A stretch of 45,148 nucleotides of DNA from positions 1-45,148 of IMG/VR virus record IMGVR_UViG_3300046512_000220; one strand, written 5' to 3'. The stretch is from a virus. The notes below the pieces were generated by a model that did not search any database, had not been told where the DNA came from, and worked only from the letters and a program-made list of their open reading frames with translations. Shown here one piece after another: positions 22,770 through 31,392 of the stretch. A program made the position numbers and the translations under genes. Position 1 is the first letter of the stretch; each line of letters begins with the position of its first letter.

Positions 22770-23660
22770 TCAGGCGCCCTCTTCCAGCAGCTCGCGCAGG
22801 AATGTCTGGAGCCTTTCGGCCTTCTCCTGCGGCAGCGCTTTGTGCGAGACCTTGATGATCAGGTCGGTCGGAGTCCGGGCGATTGTGCCGATACGGGCTT
22901 TTCCCTGGGTCAGGATGATCGGCTTGGCTGCTTCGCTCTTGCTAGCCGGTTTCTCGGCCGGTTGCTGGAGGAATGCAACCGCCCTACCCTGCTCTAGCTT
23001 GCCGGCCTCGATCAGATCCAGGGCCTCATTCAGACGATCTGCCGAGGCGGGCGAATCTTTCAGTGCTTGAGCGATGTCGCTGGCCGCCCTTCTTCCGATC
23101 AGGTCTGGCGCCTTGCGCAGACGCTCAATCGCTGCTGGTGGCAGATCCCGGAATGCCAGGTAGCGATACAGCTCGGAGCGTGCGAGATTCAGGGCCTTGG
23201 CTAAGTGGCTGCGCTTGGGAAACTTCTCTTCCAGCTGGAGAATGCCTTCTGCTACCTCGAAGTCCGTCAGACCTTCGCGGTCGATGTTCTCGGACAGCGC
23301 CATGGCAGCGGCTTGGCCGTCGTCCGCATCAACTACGATAGCCTCGATGGTTGGCTTGTTCAGTAGGCGGTGCGCTCGGAGGCGTCGCTCGCCGGCGATC
23401 AGCTCGTAGTCGTCGCCGTGCGCGCGGACGGTGATGGGCTGCGTCAGGCCTATCTGTGCGATGGATTTTGCCAAGGCTTGGATGCCCTCTTCCGCGAACG
23501 TGATCCGGGGCTGGAAGCGATTTGGCATGATCCGGTCGAGGTGGATCTTCGTGTGTTGGCGCCCTACGTCGAACACCTCTTCGTAGTCAGCTTCACGGTG
23601 CTGCTGGATGTTGGCTGCGGCCTGCTGCGCTAGCAGTGCCGCCTTGACGCTCTTGCTCAC
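22770..23660 (-). CDS. parB: Partition protein ParB
   Basis: This 296-aa ParB has the canonical layout. The N-terminal CTPase domain includes NRFQPR (48-52 area) and box II GERRLRAH (90-97). ENIDREGLTDFEVAEG follows at 124-139, then a helix-turn-helix near 148-170 (KRSHLAKALNLARSELYRYL). The C-terminal dimerisation part ends LQTFLRELLEEGA. It starts in ATGA overlap with parA, so the two are one operon. It should bind a centromere, for which the 18-bp palindromes at 21297, 22748 and 24565 are candidates, and is probably the plasmid segregation protein. Confidence 0.9.
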   Translation of the reverse strand: MSKSVKAALLAQQAAANIQQHREADYEEVFDVGRQHTKIHLDRIMPNRFQPRITFAEEGIQALAKSIAQIGLTQPITVRAHGDDYELIAGERRLRAHRLLNKPTIEAIVVDADDGQAAAMALSENIDREGLTDFEVAEGILQLEEKFPKRSHLAKALNLARSELYRYLAFRDLPPAAIERLRKAPDLIGRRAASDIAQALKDSPASADRLNEALDLIEAGKLEQGRAVAFLQQPAEKPASKSEAAKPIILTQGKARIGTIARTPTDLIIKVSHKALPQEKAERLQTFLRELLEEGA

Positions 23661-24487
23661 GCTGCGCCCTCCTCTTCCAGGACATTGTCGGTCAGCTTCA
23701 GCTTGAGCGACTTGGCCAGTGCGGCAGCGAGCTGGCGGAACTGGCGCGCGGGCTTCGAGCTGCGATCGATGCCGTGGGCGCTGGTCTTCATGACCACTGC
23801 CTGGCGCACGGCGGTGCCCTGCGAAATCTTCTCAGGCAGTAGCTTGCCGAAAGTGTTCTCGGCCTGGCCGGCGAGCAGCTTGCAAATGGTCTGACGGTCG
23901 TCGTACTTGATGAGCAGCGCGCCGAGCATTTCCAGATTCGGGTTGATGCGGCGGATCTGCGCTACTTTTTTCAGCAGATCCTCGGCGCCATAGAGGCCAT
24001 ATTGATCGCCTGCTTCCACAGGCACGATGACGTGCGTGGCGGCTGCAAGCGCATTGCTCGCCAGCAGCTTCAGGCTCGGCGGGCAGTCGATCAGGATGAC
24101 GTCGAACACGGAGTCAGCCGGCAGTAGCTTGCTGCGCAGCTCTTCGTTCGGTCGCGGCGAGAGGTCCTTAAGCTCGTCCTCGGCCTTGCCCAAGGCGAGG
24201 CTGCCGGAGATCAGGCAGACGCCCTCGATGGTGGTTTCTTCCTGTACGGCGGCGGCTAGGAGCGAGTGATCGCCGGTCAGCAGCTCGGCGGCCGAGACGT
24301 CGACCTGGGCGGGGTGGATCTTGCCGATGTGAAGGGAAGCGTTGGCTTGAGGGTCGAGATCCACGACCAGGACCCGATTGCCTTGGCGGGCGAACTCGCT
24401 GGCCAAGTTGATGGTGGAGGTCGTTTTGCCGCAGCCGCCTTTGTGATTGACGATGGCGATGACTTTCGCGTGTTTGAACTCGCTCAT
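23657..24487 (-). CDS. parA: Partition ATPase ParA
   Basis: This 276-aa ATPase has deviant Walker A KGGCGKTT (16-23), Walker A' VVDLDPQANAS (41-51) and Walker B VILIDCPPS. It lacks the long N-terminal helix-turn-helix of type Ia plasmid ParA, so it is close to Soj-like or short ParA. It would form DNA-bound gradients that move the ParB-centromere complex. ATG 24487 is preferred because MSEFKHAKVIAIVNHKGG is the usual start; an upstream ATG at 24553 would add 22 non-conserved residues. One 18-bp palindrome lies 78 bases upstream, near its promoter. Confidence 0.9.
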   Translation of the reverse strand: MSEFKHAKVIAIVNHKGGCGKTTSTINLASEFARQGNRVLVVDLDPQANASLHIGKIHPAQVDVSAAELLTGDHSLLAAAVQEETTIEGVCLISGSLALGKAEDELKDLSPRPNEELRSKLLPADSVFDVILIDCPPSLKLLASNALAAATHVIVPVEAGDQYGLYGAEDLLKKVAQIRRINPNLEMLGALLIKYDDRQTICKLLAGQAENTFGKLLPEKISQGTAVRQAVVMKTSAHGIDRSSKPARQFRQLAAALAKSLKLKLTDNVLEEEGAA

Positions 24488-24564
24488 GTGTCCGTGTGCG
24501 TTGTTGTTAATGTTCGTGAACGATATACGGCGTTCGCGAGGATGACAAGGCACAAAACAAAAAA

Positions 24565-24582
24565 GTGTCCCAAGTGGGACAC
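24565..24582. promoter_or_regulatory. 18-bp palindrome, copy 3, upstream of parA
   Basis: GTGTCCCAAGTGGGACAC, identical to copy 1, stands 78 bases before the parA ATG, inside the 131-base gap between parA and the gene at 24619. It may be the parAB operator as well as a ParB site. Confidence 0.7.
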
Positions 24583-24618
24583 TCTTTTGGGTGGCGTTGC
24601 GAGCGCGCTACGGCGTAC

Positions 24619-24903
24619 CTAGTGGGGGCCGGCTCGCCAAGTACTGAAGGGCAGGCCGATCAGGCAGTTGTAGCGCTGGCGGGCCTCTGTGTCGGAATCC
24701 AATTCTTTGCGTGATTGAATCCCGCAGGTTTCACGGACGACATTTGCGGCTCGCTGGGGCCCGGGCAGGGTTGCGTGTCGATCCCAGGTGCCTGCGTACT
24801 GATGCGACAGGAAGCGGTGGAACTCCGGATTGCTGCATAGGATGGCCGCCGTGCGTGCGAGGGTAGGGCGGGTCGTCCTCGTCGATCTCAGCTTCTCACT
24901 CAT
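24619..24903 (-). CDS. Conserved phage protein, unknown function
   Basis: This 94-aa protein starts MSEKLRSTRTTRPTLARTAA and contains CGIQSRKELDSDTEARQRYN. It is the last gene of the left early operon and overlaps the preceding gene by eight bases. The central EFHRFLSHQYAGTW and the short acidic SRKEL motif look like a compact helical protein of phage origin. I do not assign a function. The ATG at 24903 is used instead of one at 24945, which lies deep inside the upstream gene. Confidence 0.6.
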   Translation of the reverse strand: MSEKLRSTRTTRPTLARTAAILCSNPEFHRFLSHQYAGTWDRHATLPGPQRAANVVRETCGIQSRKELDSDTEARQRYNCLIGLPFSTWRAGPH

Positions 24904-25210
24904 TCTTCGCGCCCTCCGATTCGGTGCGCGCCATGACCGCCTCATACGCTTCGTCGCCCCACGCCTCTTGAGCGTGGGTCGCGGGCCACGCTCCGCGCGT
25001 GCCTTTCGGGACGTGGTCGTAGAAGCAGGTATAGCCAGGGTCGCGCGATGGGCGAGTCTTCATCCAGATATGCTGGGGCACGCCGAGCGGCCAGTCATAG
25101 CCTTCCTCGCGCACCTTCGCCATGAAGTGGTGGATGTCGTGATGCCCTCGGGACATGAGGACGTAGACATCCTCTCCGATGTTTTCGACCTCGAGCGGGT
25201 ACTTAGCCAC
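24896..25210 (-). CDS. Conserved phage protein, unknown function
   Basis: This 104-aa protein uses a GTG start at 25210 within the end of the upstream gene (eight-base overlap). It contains VYVLMSRGHHDIHHFMAKVR and HIWMKTRPSRDPGYTCFYD, His/Trp/Tyr-rich parts seen in small early phage proteins. An ATG far upstream would give 163 aa but overlap the large gene by 180 bases. No domain is recognised. It is part of the leftward early operon. Confidence 0.55.
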   Translation of the reverse strand: MAKYPLEVENIGEDVYVLMSRGHHDIHHFMAKVREEGYDWPLGVPQHIWMKTRPSRDPGYTCFYDHVPKGTRGAWPATHAQEAWGDEAYEAVMARTESEGAKNE

Positions 25211-26882
25211 GATCCGCCCCCTGTTGCCGCTCGCGTTGGAATGCTGGCTCATAAACCTTCTGAACGCTGACGCCGCCAATTTCGAAGTGGGTCGACCACT
25301 CCCACGCATCACCCTCACGCACCCATTGCTCTTGCATATCTTGCAGCGCGTCATCCAACGAATTCGTGCCGTCATCGTGGGTTTCATCGGCAGAACCGAG
25401 CCACTCTGCGATCAGGAAAGTCCGAACCCCATCCAGATCCGTGACCATGGCTGCTGCTGGCAAATCAGTCTCGCCCCACGCCTTGCACAGATAGAGGTTG
25501 CCGCCCGCATCCCTTTTGTCCGCCGCGCTCGCCGCGTCTGCCCGATCCTCGCCGCCATACGCTTCGTTGTGCAAATCCGTTATGCAGGCTTCAAGGCGCG
25601 ATGCAAGCGCATCACCCGGTGCGTGGCACTCCGCAAAATGCTCCGCCCATTCGCGCGCTTCCATCAAATCGACAGCAGCTTGGACAACGGCGCGTATAGG
25701 ATCGCTCGCCGCGTCTGCCGGGGTGGCGATCTTGTCCAGCGCATCAGAGATGGTGCAGCCAGGTTCGATCCCGTGCAGCTTGCACAGTTTCTTAAACAGG
25801 TAGCGGCTGGTGGGATGCGCGATAGTGTTCGCATCCACCACTGCCCCTATCGGGTGAACCGGGCACGGATGCCGCAGTGAGCCGTTCCCGGACGGGCAGG
25901 TGCATTCGGGCGGGGTGGCGGATTGCTGCGAAAGCACGAATTCACGCGCTTCGTGCTGGAAGTCCACCGTATGACCGTTGGCGTATCGAATCGCCGCGTC
26001 GTGCATAGCACTTGCTAGACCATCCATATCCGCTTGCGCAGCGGGTGCCGGGGCTGCATCGTCATAATCGCGGCCATCGATGCTGAAAGGCTCGGTCTGC
26101 GCTGGTGCGACATAGCCGCTATGCTTGTTCGCGTCGTAGTCGAGAATGTTCGGGCTCTCCGTCAACTCACCAAGCAAGTAGCGCACACGGTCAGCCTCAT
26201 AACGAACACGGTCCGGATATTCCGACCGTTCAATAGTGATGCCGTCAGCCAAGTCCAGCACGTCATTCCCGTTGTCCCGGTACAGGATGACTGTGTAGTT
26301 GTGCTTGCCGTTGGATTCCGGCATCGGACCATAAAACACGCGCAGCTTCGGCGCTGGCGCGGCGGGCGCTTCGTCAATGATCGCCGCATAGATGTCTGCC
26401 ATGTCCAACTTGCCAATCAAGTCATGGCCTACTTGCTGGTCGAATAGCGCCGATGAGATCGCCGATTGAATCTCCGGTGTGGATTGGACCGGCACTAACT
26501 TCCATCCCGCAGGCTCGCTCGCTGGTGCGGCGGGCGCGGCGAGTATGGCGCGGATTCGGCCAGCGACGCCATCCCACGATTTCTGATCCCGCTTTGCGAC
26601 TTCGTGCGAGGCGTCGTCGGAGGTCCGAATCTTGCGAATGATCAACGCCTCGCAGATGCGCTTGTCATGATCCAGCACGGCTTGCAACACGCCGCGCACT
26701 TCATCCGCCTGCGCAGCGGGTCCCGGGGCTGGTGGTGCAGTCGCTTCCAGCGCCTTCATCGCTTCATAGAGGAGGAGGGATGCCGTGTTCTCTCCTGCGT
26801 ACTTGCCAAGCCACTCGCGAATTCTCTGCGCGGCGTATGCGGGCGAGCCATAGCCTGTATTAGCTTTCCGTGTCGCGGTCAT
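25203..26882 (-). CDS. Large mosaic phage protein (Ea22-like early protein)
   Basis: This 559-aa protein appears to be built from blocks joined by Ala/Pro linkers such as APAAPASEPAGWKLVPV and APAPAAQADMDG. The block GWKLVPVQSTPEIQSAISSA is a common module of early proteins in lambda-like phages (Ea22/Ead type). Another block, LRVFYGPMPESNGKHNYTVI, looks like an independent beta-rich module, and CTCPSGNGSLRHPCPVHP may bind a metal. ATG 26882 overlaps the previous stop as ATGA. Function is unknown; non-essential early proteins of this type are fast evolving. Confidence 0.65.
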   Translation of the reverse strand: MTATRKANTGYGSPAYAAQRIREWLGKYAGENTASLLLYEAMKALEATAPPAPGPAAQADEVRGVLQAVLDHDKRICEALIIRKIRTSDDASHEVAKRDQKSWDGVAGRIRAILAAPAAPASEPAGWKLVPVQSTPEIQSAISSALFDQQVGHDLIGKLDMADIYAAIIDEAPAAPAPKLRVFYGPMPESNGKHNYTVILYRDNGNDVLDLADGITIERSEYPDRVRYEADRVRYLLGELTESPNILDYDANKHSGYVAPAQTEPFSIDGRDYDDAAPAPAAQADMDGLASAMHDAAIRYANGHTVDFQHEAREFVLSQQSATPPECTCPSGNGSLRHPCPVHPIGAVVDANTIAHPTSRYLFKKLCKLHGIEPGCTISDALDKIATPADAASDPIRAVVQAAVDLMEAREWAEHFAECHAPGDALASRLEACITDLHNEAYGGEDRADAASAADKRDAGGNLYLCKAWGETDLPAAAMVTDLDGVRTFLIAEWLGSADETHDDGTNSLDDALQDMQEQWVREGDAWEWSTHFEIGGVSVQKVYEPAFQRERQQGADRG

Positions 26883-27157
26883 TGCTGTGCCTCCCGTGTC
26901 TCGATAGCGGCGGCACTGATCTCGTTGTAGGCGGCGATCTGCTTCGCGCATTGGGCTTCATCTGATTCCACCATATCGGTGTTTTCGATCTTGGCGACCC
27001 CGCAAGCAATGACTTCTCTCAGCGCATCGAGGCGGGACTTGTCCGGGGTGGCCGTCTCGGCGTGGGGCTGCGCTACTGCGGTTGCGACATCATCGGCGCC
27101 GAACACAAATGCGTACGCCTGCAGGGCGAGGATTGCGGCAAGCAATGGAAAGAACAT
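26879..27157 (-). CDS. Small secreted or membrane-anchored protein
   Basis: This 92-aa protein starts MFFPLLAAILALQAYAFVFG, a signal peptide or membrane anchor, followed by a polar region with two Cys (VIACGVAK and EAQCAKQI) and a long Ala/Glu-rich helix. It would be placed in the inner membrane or periplasm. It shares the leftward early transcript and overlaps the next gene by ATGA. Candidate roles include superinfection exclusion, but nothing in the sequence proves it. Confidence 0.6.
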   Translation of the reverse strand: MFFPLLAAILALQAYAFVFGADDVATAVAQPHAETATPDKSRLDALREVIACGVAKIENTDMVESDEAQCAKQIAAYNEISAAAIETREAQQ

Positions 27158-27185
27158 GAGGTTGTCCGTTTTTGTGGTGGAGTGG

Positions 27186-27935
27186 TTATTCGGTGGTGGT
27201 GGCGTGGCGCGCCTTCGCTTCGGCGTAGTGCTGATCGCTGCAAAAGCCCTGCTTCATCCACAAAATGTGAGACGGGCGACCGCAGAAGCACTGAGGCATG
27301 GGCTCCGACTGATTGGCGTCGAACCAGGCCTGCGCCTCCTTTCCGTAGGGGGCGTTTTCGTCCGGGATGAACCCTGGGCCGCAGAGCGTGTTGTGAATCC
27401 ACGCCATGGCATCCTCGGCGCCTTTGCCGTGCTGCCATTCGATCCAGGCGGCCTGCATGACAACGCAGTGGTCGTGGACGATGTTGGAGAGGGACTTGGC
27501 TAATTCCTCCCAGCGCGCAGCTGCAGCTGCAGCTGCGTCGGAGCTGCCCCGCAGGAAGGAGCGGCTGGCATGCTCGGACACTGTTGTGTTGAGCGCCTTG
27601 CGTGCGTGGAGCATCGCGCAGACGTTGGCCGCCTCTATGTAGTCGCCTTGGCACAAGGCCTCCGCGAGCATCTGTGAGAGGCGCTCGACGGAGAATTTGC
27701 GCACGTCGTCCCATTCGCGGCGTCGCTTCACGCGATCCGTGGCCATGCGCGCCTTCTGTGCGACGGAGAGCGCCTCGATGGCCAAGTCGTCGGCATTCGT
27801 GCGCGGGGGTGCGGTGCGTGGGCCTGGTGATGTGGCGGCCAGCAGCAGGCCGCGCTGGTTGGAGGGCAGGCGGGAGCCGATGCTGTTCATGGAGGCGGCC
27901 GGGGAGTGTTGTTTGGGCAGGCGTGGGCGTGTCAT
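27186..27935 (-). CDS. Conserved phage protein with C-terminal Cys motif, unknown function
   Basis: This 249-aa protein begins with a disordered basic region (MTRPRLPKQHSPAASMNSIG) followed by helices rich in Arg, Ala and Glu. The last 40 residues hold CFCGRPSHILW and a further Cys-His (FCSDQHYAEA), a pattern like a small zinc ribbon. ATG 27935 is 20 bases after the stop of the ParB-like gene; farther upstream starts would overlap that gene by up to 430 bases. I recognise no function; a nucleic-acid-binding role is possible. Confidence 0.55.
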   Translation of the reverse strand: MTRPRLPKQHSPAASMNSIGSRLPSNQRGLLLAATSPGPRTAPPRTNADDLAIEALSVAQKARMATDRVKRRREWDDVRKFSVERLSQMLAEALCQGDYIEAANVCAMLHARKALNTTVSEHASRSFLRGSSDAAAAAAARWEELAKSLSNIVHDHCVVMQAAWIEWQHGKGAEDAMAWIHNTLCGPGFIPDENAPYGKEAQAWFDANQSEPMPQCFCGRPSHILWMKQGFCSDQHYAEAKARHATTTE

Positions 27936-27955
27936 GTTTGACCCCAAGAGAAGTG

Positions 27956-30061
27956 TTATTGGGCGAGAAGCGAAGCGAGGCTCTTGCCTTCTGCAATGGC
28001 ATTCGAAACCCAAGCAGGCCGTTTGCCGCGACCCGTCCAAGTGTTGCCCTTGTCGTCGCGATAGCGAACGTGGATCGATGCCGGGCGCTTCGTGGTAGGC
28101 GTGACCTTCTTTGCCTGGATCGCTTTGGGCTTCGGCGCTGCCTTGGTGGCGTGCGTGCGCGCTGCGGTCGGCTTCGTGGTTTTCTTTGGGCTGGTCGGGC
28201 CGCGGAGGATCTTCGGCAGCCAGCCCGTGCCGCCGAGCTTCACGGCGGCCGCTTTCGCGAGCTGGTCCTTCTTCATCGTGGCCAGCGACTCCGCGTCCTT
28301 CTTGCTCGTGGCCTCGACAACCGCCTCGACGGCCAGGGCCTTCGAAACGTGGTTTAGGTAGCTGGCAGGGGTGGCGGTCCACCACTGCGCCATGTCCAGC
28401 TCGACCGCCTCGGCAACAGCATCAGCAGCGTGCGGTAGCGCGGCAGTCTGTACGGCGCTCGTGCCCGTGGCGGTGCAAAGTGCGAGCAGCTGCAGGAGAT
28501 CCTGCTGGGGGAGGGCAATGAGGTGCGGAAGCAGATCCTTCTCGGACTTGGGCAGGCCTGCCAGGATCTCGCCGCGTGCCTTCTGCAGCTTCTTCCACGC
28601 GTCGGTGTCCTTGAGGTCGTCGGCGATCGAGGGCAGGGGCTCCATCTTGTTCTCGACCTGCGCGTGCACAGCACTCCCCGCGCCGGCGTAGTGCTGCCCC
28701 TTGCGGAACAGCCGGCTGACAAGGCTGTGCACCAGCACCGCGAGGGCGATGTGCGGTTGCTCCACCAGGTGCAGCTGCAAGGCGGCCGTCCGGTGTGCCG
28801 TGAGTCGTCGCGCGAGGCTTTCGGACAGCGCCGGCTTCTTGGGCTTCGCTTCCTTGGCGGTGCCCGAGGCCGCCGAGGCGCCGCCAGGCGATGCGGCTTT
28901 TTGCACGAGGCCGCGAAAAATCTGCGGCGTGCCGCTGTCATCGACGGATACGATGGCGCCGGCCTTGGCCTTGTCGGCGTCCGCCCACGTGCGGAAAGAC
29001 GTGTTGAGTGCCGTGATTTTCCCCTGGATGGCATCAAGCTGTTCGTCCTGCTCGGTCCAGGCCTCGCTGTCCTCGAGCCCGTTGCTCTCTAGGGCGTCCA
29101 TGGCTGCGACGCATGCGTCGCGCTCGCGTTGCAGGGCGTCCAGCTCCTTCTTCTGGGCCTTGGTTGGCTGGTCATTGGCCGGCATCACGGAGCCGTATCG
29201 ATACGTGTGATAGCTGCGGAACTCGTGATCCACTTCCACCCAGGACCAGCCTTCGCTGCGCACTTCGGATGCAATCGCCTCGAGCTTGGCGTCCGCGAGC
29301 TGCTGCAGCAGCGTCTGGTCGGAGAGATAGCCATTGCCGGCATCGCTGAAAAGGTCGCGCTCGACGCGGCCGCCGGCGGCCTCATAGGCCTCAATGCCGA
29401 CGAGCTTTGCCAGGGAGCTACCGCGTACCTCTACCTCGCCTTTAGCGAGCAGGCGGCGCAGGCTTTCCGGCTTGCGCTGCCACGGGGTCGGGTTTTCTTT
29501 CCAGACCCGCTCCTGGGCCTTGTGGTCGTCCGTGATGGCCATCGCCATGAGCTGCTCGAGCGAGGCTTCGCCGGCGCGATAGATCTGGATCATCTTCGGC
29601 GATACGTTGGCCAGCTTCAGGCGGCGCAGCACCACGAGTGGGGTTACGCCGAATCGTGCGGCGACGTCCTCCACCTGGACGCCCTGGTCCACCATCTCTT
29701 TGAATGCTTCGAACTCGTCCGCCGGATGCATCGGCTCGCGCATGGTGTTCTCGGCCACGCTGTCTTCGAGTGCCGTGGCGTTGTCGCGTACCAGGCAGGG
29801 GGTGGGGTAGTCCTCGGCAAAGGCGCCGCGTTCCACGTTGATCTTGATAGCGCGCCACCGGCGGCCGCCGGCGTTCACTTCAAAGCGACCGGTTGCGGCG
29901 CCGTCGACCAGCTCCGGCGTCACCACCAAGTTTTGCAGGATGCCGGAGTGGAGAATCGACGCCGCCATCGCTTCGAGATGCGAGGGCTTTGTCTTGCGTG
30001 CGTTTCGCGGGGAGAGAAACAGGCTCGAGAAGGGAATAAGTTGGTGATGGCTAGTGGTCAT
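27956..30061 (-). CDS. ParB-like protein with C-terminal H-NS DNA-binding motif
   Basis: This 701-aa protein has a ParB/Srx-type N-terminal domain: RNARKT at 19-24, GGRRWRA at 65-71 in place of GERRxRA, and AENTMREPMHPADEFEAF at 103-120. A helix-turn-helix follows near 129-150. The middle is helical and unlike classic ParB. A Lys/Pro/Ala linker at about 610-660 leads to a C-terminus that matches the H-NS DNA-binding motif, TWTGRGKRPAWV at 674-685. It is separate from the true ParB at 22770 and belongs to the leftward early operon. A role in early gene control or DNA organisation is inferred. Confidence 0.8.
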   Translation of the reverse strand: MTTSHHQLIPFSSLFLSPRNARKTKPSHLEAMAASILHSGILQNLVVTPELVDGAATGRFEVNAGGRRWRAIKINVERGAFAEDYPTPCLVRDNATALEDSVAENTMREPMHPADEFEAFKEMVDQGVQVEDVAARFGVTPLVVLRRLKLANVSPKMIQIYRAGEASLEQLMAMAITDDHKAQERVWKENPTPWQRKPESLRRLLAKGEVEVRGSSLAKLVGIEAYEAAGGRVERDLFSDAGNGYLSDQTLLQQLADAKLEAIASEVRSEGWSWVEVDHEFRSYHTYRYGSVMPANDQPTKAQKKELDALQRERDACVAAMDALESNGLEDSEAWTEQDEQLDAIQGKITALNTSFRTWADADKAKAGAIVSVDDSGTPQIFRGLVQKAASPGGASAASGTAKEAKPKKPALSESLARRLTAHRTAALQLHLVEQPHIALAVLVHSLVSRLFRKGQHYAGAGSAVHAQVENKMEPLPSIADDLKDTDAWKKLQKARGEILAGLPKSEKDLLPHLIALPQQDLLQLLALCTATGTSAVQTAALPHAADAVAEAVELDMAQWWTATPASYLNHVSKALAVEAVVEATSKKDAESLATMKKDQLAKAAAVKLGGTGWLPKILRGPTSPKKTTKPTAARTHATKAAPKPKAIQAKKVTPTTKRPASIHVRYRDDKGNTWTGRGKRPAWVSNAIAEGKSLASLLAQ

Positions 30062-30087
30062 GATGCGTTGTCTTTGGTTGTTATTGG

Positions 30088-30951
30088 TCAGGCGGTCAGG
30101 CGCGCGCGAATGTCTTGCAGCTCGTGGCGCAGCAAATCGATCTCGGCGTGTAGCGCGCCGATATGCTTCGCGCCCCGGCGAGCCTCGCGGCTGCGCAGAT
30201 TGCGAGGCACTTCGCCTTTTGCTTCGGCGTAGCGCGTCAGCGCGTCGAGTTCGTCCAGGACGTCGGCGATCGTGGATTGGTAGCCGCGGATGGTGTCCTC
30301 GCGGTGCTGGGCGAGGCGGATTTGCTCCTGCACTTCGGTGTCGGTCATTGGTCGGACAAACAGCGCGTGGGGGCCTTCCTCGGTGTCGTAGATCTCCAGC
30401 AGGTTCCACCCATCGCCTTGAGGCGGCGTGGGTTCCCATGCGAGGCAGCTGGTGCCTTCATCGAAGACCTTCTCGACCAGTGCTTGGTCTGCGCAATCGG
30501 TCTCCATGGAAACGAAGGCGGCACGGAATCCGAGGCCTCGCAGAACAAGGTCGAGATCGGTTCCTTCTGGAAAGCTCGGAAGGGCAGGGTGGATGCAAAA
30601 CCCGTCCGCATCGCGCGGGTTGGTCGGGCGCATCAGATCCTTCCGGATGCTGTCGAGGTCCACGGGGACTGGCTCCGATCGCGGAAAGTTCGCCTCCGCG
30701 TCGAGTTCAGTGCGGATGGCTTGGCCGTCAAACGGCAGACCGTTTGCCAGTTTGCTGGCGACGAAGCGCAGTGCGGCCGCGCTCTCGGGATGTGTGGTGC
30801 CGAGTGGCATGGTGCATGCCAGCAGGCGCGCTGCGATGGCTGTCTGGCGATCACGGCACAGGCGGTGTGCCTTGCGGCGGGCGCGCGCAATGGTGGCAAC
30901 CGCGATGGCGGCGAGTGCGATGAAAACAAACAGGGAGGATAGGGAGGACAT
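30088..30951 (-). CDS. Membrane-anchored coiled-coil protein, unknown function
   Basis: This 287-aa protein has one N-terminal membrane helix (SSLFVFIALAAIAVATIARA), then a soluble region with several acidic patches and a C-terminal coiled coil (DALTRYAEAKGEVP to the end, LLRHELQDIRARL). The topology suggests a cytoplasmic domain tied to the inner membrane. It is read after the 141-aa gene in the leftward operon. I do not recognise the family. Confidence 0.6.
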   Translation of the reverse strand: MSSLSSLFVFIALAAIAVATIARARRKAHRLCRDRQTAIAARLLACTMPLGTTHPESAAALRFVASKLANGLPFDGQAIRTELDAEANFPRSEPVPVDLDSIRKDLMRPTNPRDADGFCIHPALPSFPEGTDLDLVLRGLGFRAAFVSMETDCADQALVEKVFDEGTSCLAWEPTPPQGDGWNLLEIYDTEEGPHALFVRPMTDTEVQEQIRLAQHREDTIRGYQSTIADVLDELDALTRYAEAKGEVPRNLRSREARRGAKHIGALHAEIDLLRHELQDIRARLTA

Positions 30952-30966
30952 GGCGGCTCCAGGTGG

Positions 30967-31392
30967 TTACTTGTTGATGACGGAAATGCCCTGGGCGGTG
31001 GCCATTGCATTGGCTCGCTCCTGGGCGATGCGGAATGTGTCCAGCCGCATGAGGAGGATCGCCTCATCGATGGACGGGGCGGCGGAGTGGAGGGCGGCGA
31101 CGTTGTCTGGTGTGACAAGCACGGTCCCGGTCGTCTTCCAGCGCTCGAAGATGTCGTCCAGGGCCTTTCTGAAGACCTCGAGCTGGGGCGCGAAGTCCGG
31201 GATGCGCTGGAGTGCCATTGCCCAGTCCACGACGCGGATCATCTTGGTCAGGTTGATATGCGCTGCGGCGCAGGGCTCGGTGATCAGGCAGTCGAGCGCC
31301 TCGTAGAAGTGCAGCTCGATCAGCCGGCGGCCCGCCGCGGCCATCGGGATGGCGGCGAGGCGGGGGCGATAAGGCTTCGCGCGGCGGCTCAT
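30967..31392 (-). CDS. Conserved early phage protein, unknown function
   Basis: This 141-aa protein begins with a basic stretch (MSRRAKPYRPRLAAIPMAAA), then helices such as ALDCLITEPCAAAHINLTKM and DDIFERWKTTGTVLVTPDN. It starts in ATGA overlap with the P-loop-like gene upstream. Similar small helical proteins are frequent in early operons of Burkholderia and Pseudomonas phages, without known function. Confidence 0.6.
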   Translation of the reverse strand: MSRRAKPYRPRLAAIPMAAAGRRLIELHFYEALDCLITEPCAAAHINLTKMIRVVDWAMALQRIPDFAPQLEVFRKALDDIFERWKTTGTVLVTPDNVAALHSAAPSIDEAILLMRLDTFRIAQERANAMATAQGISVINK

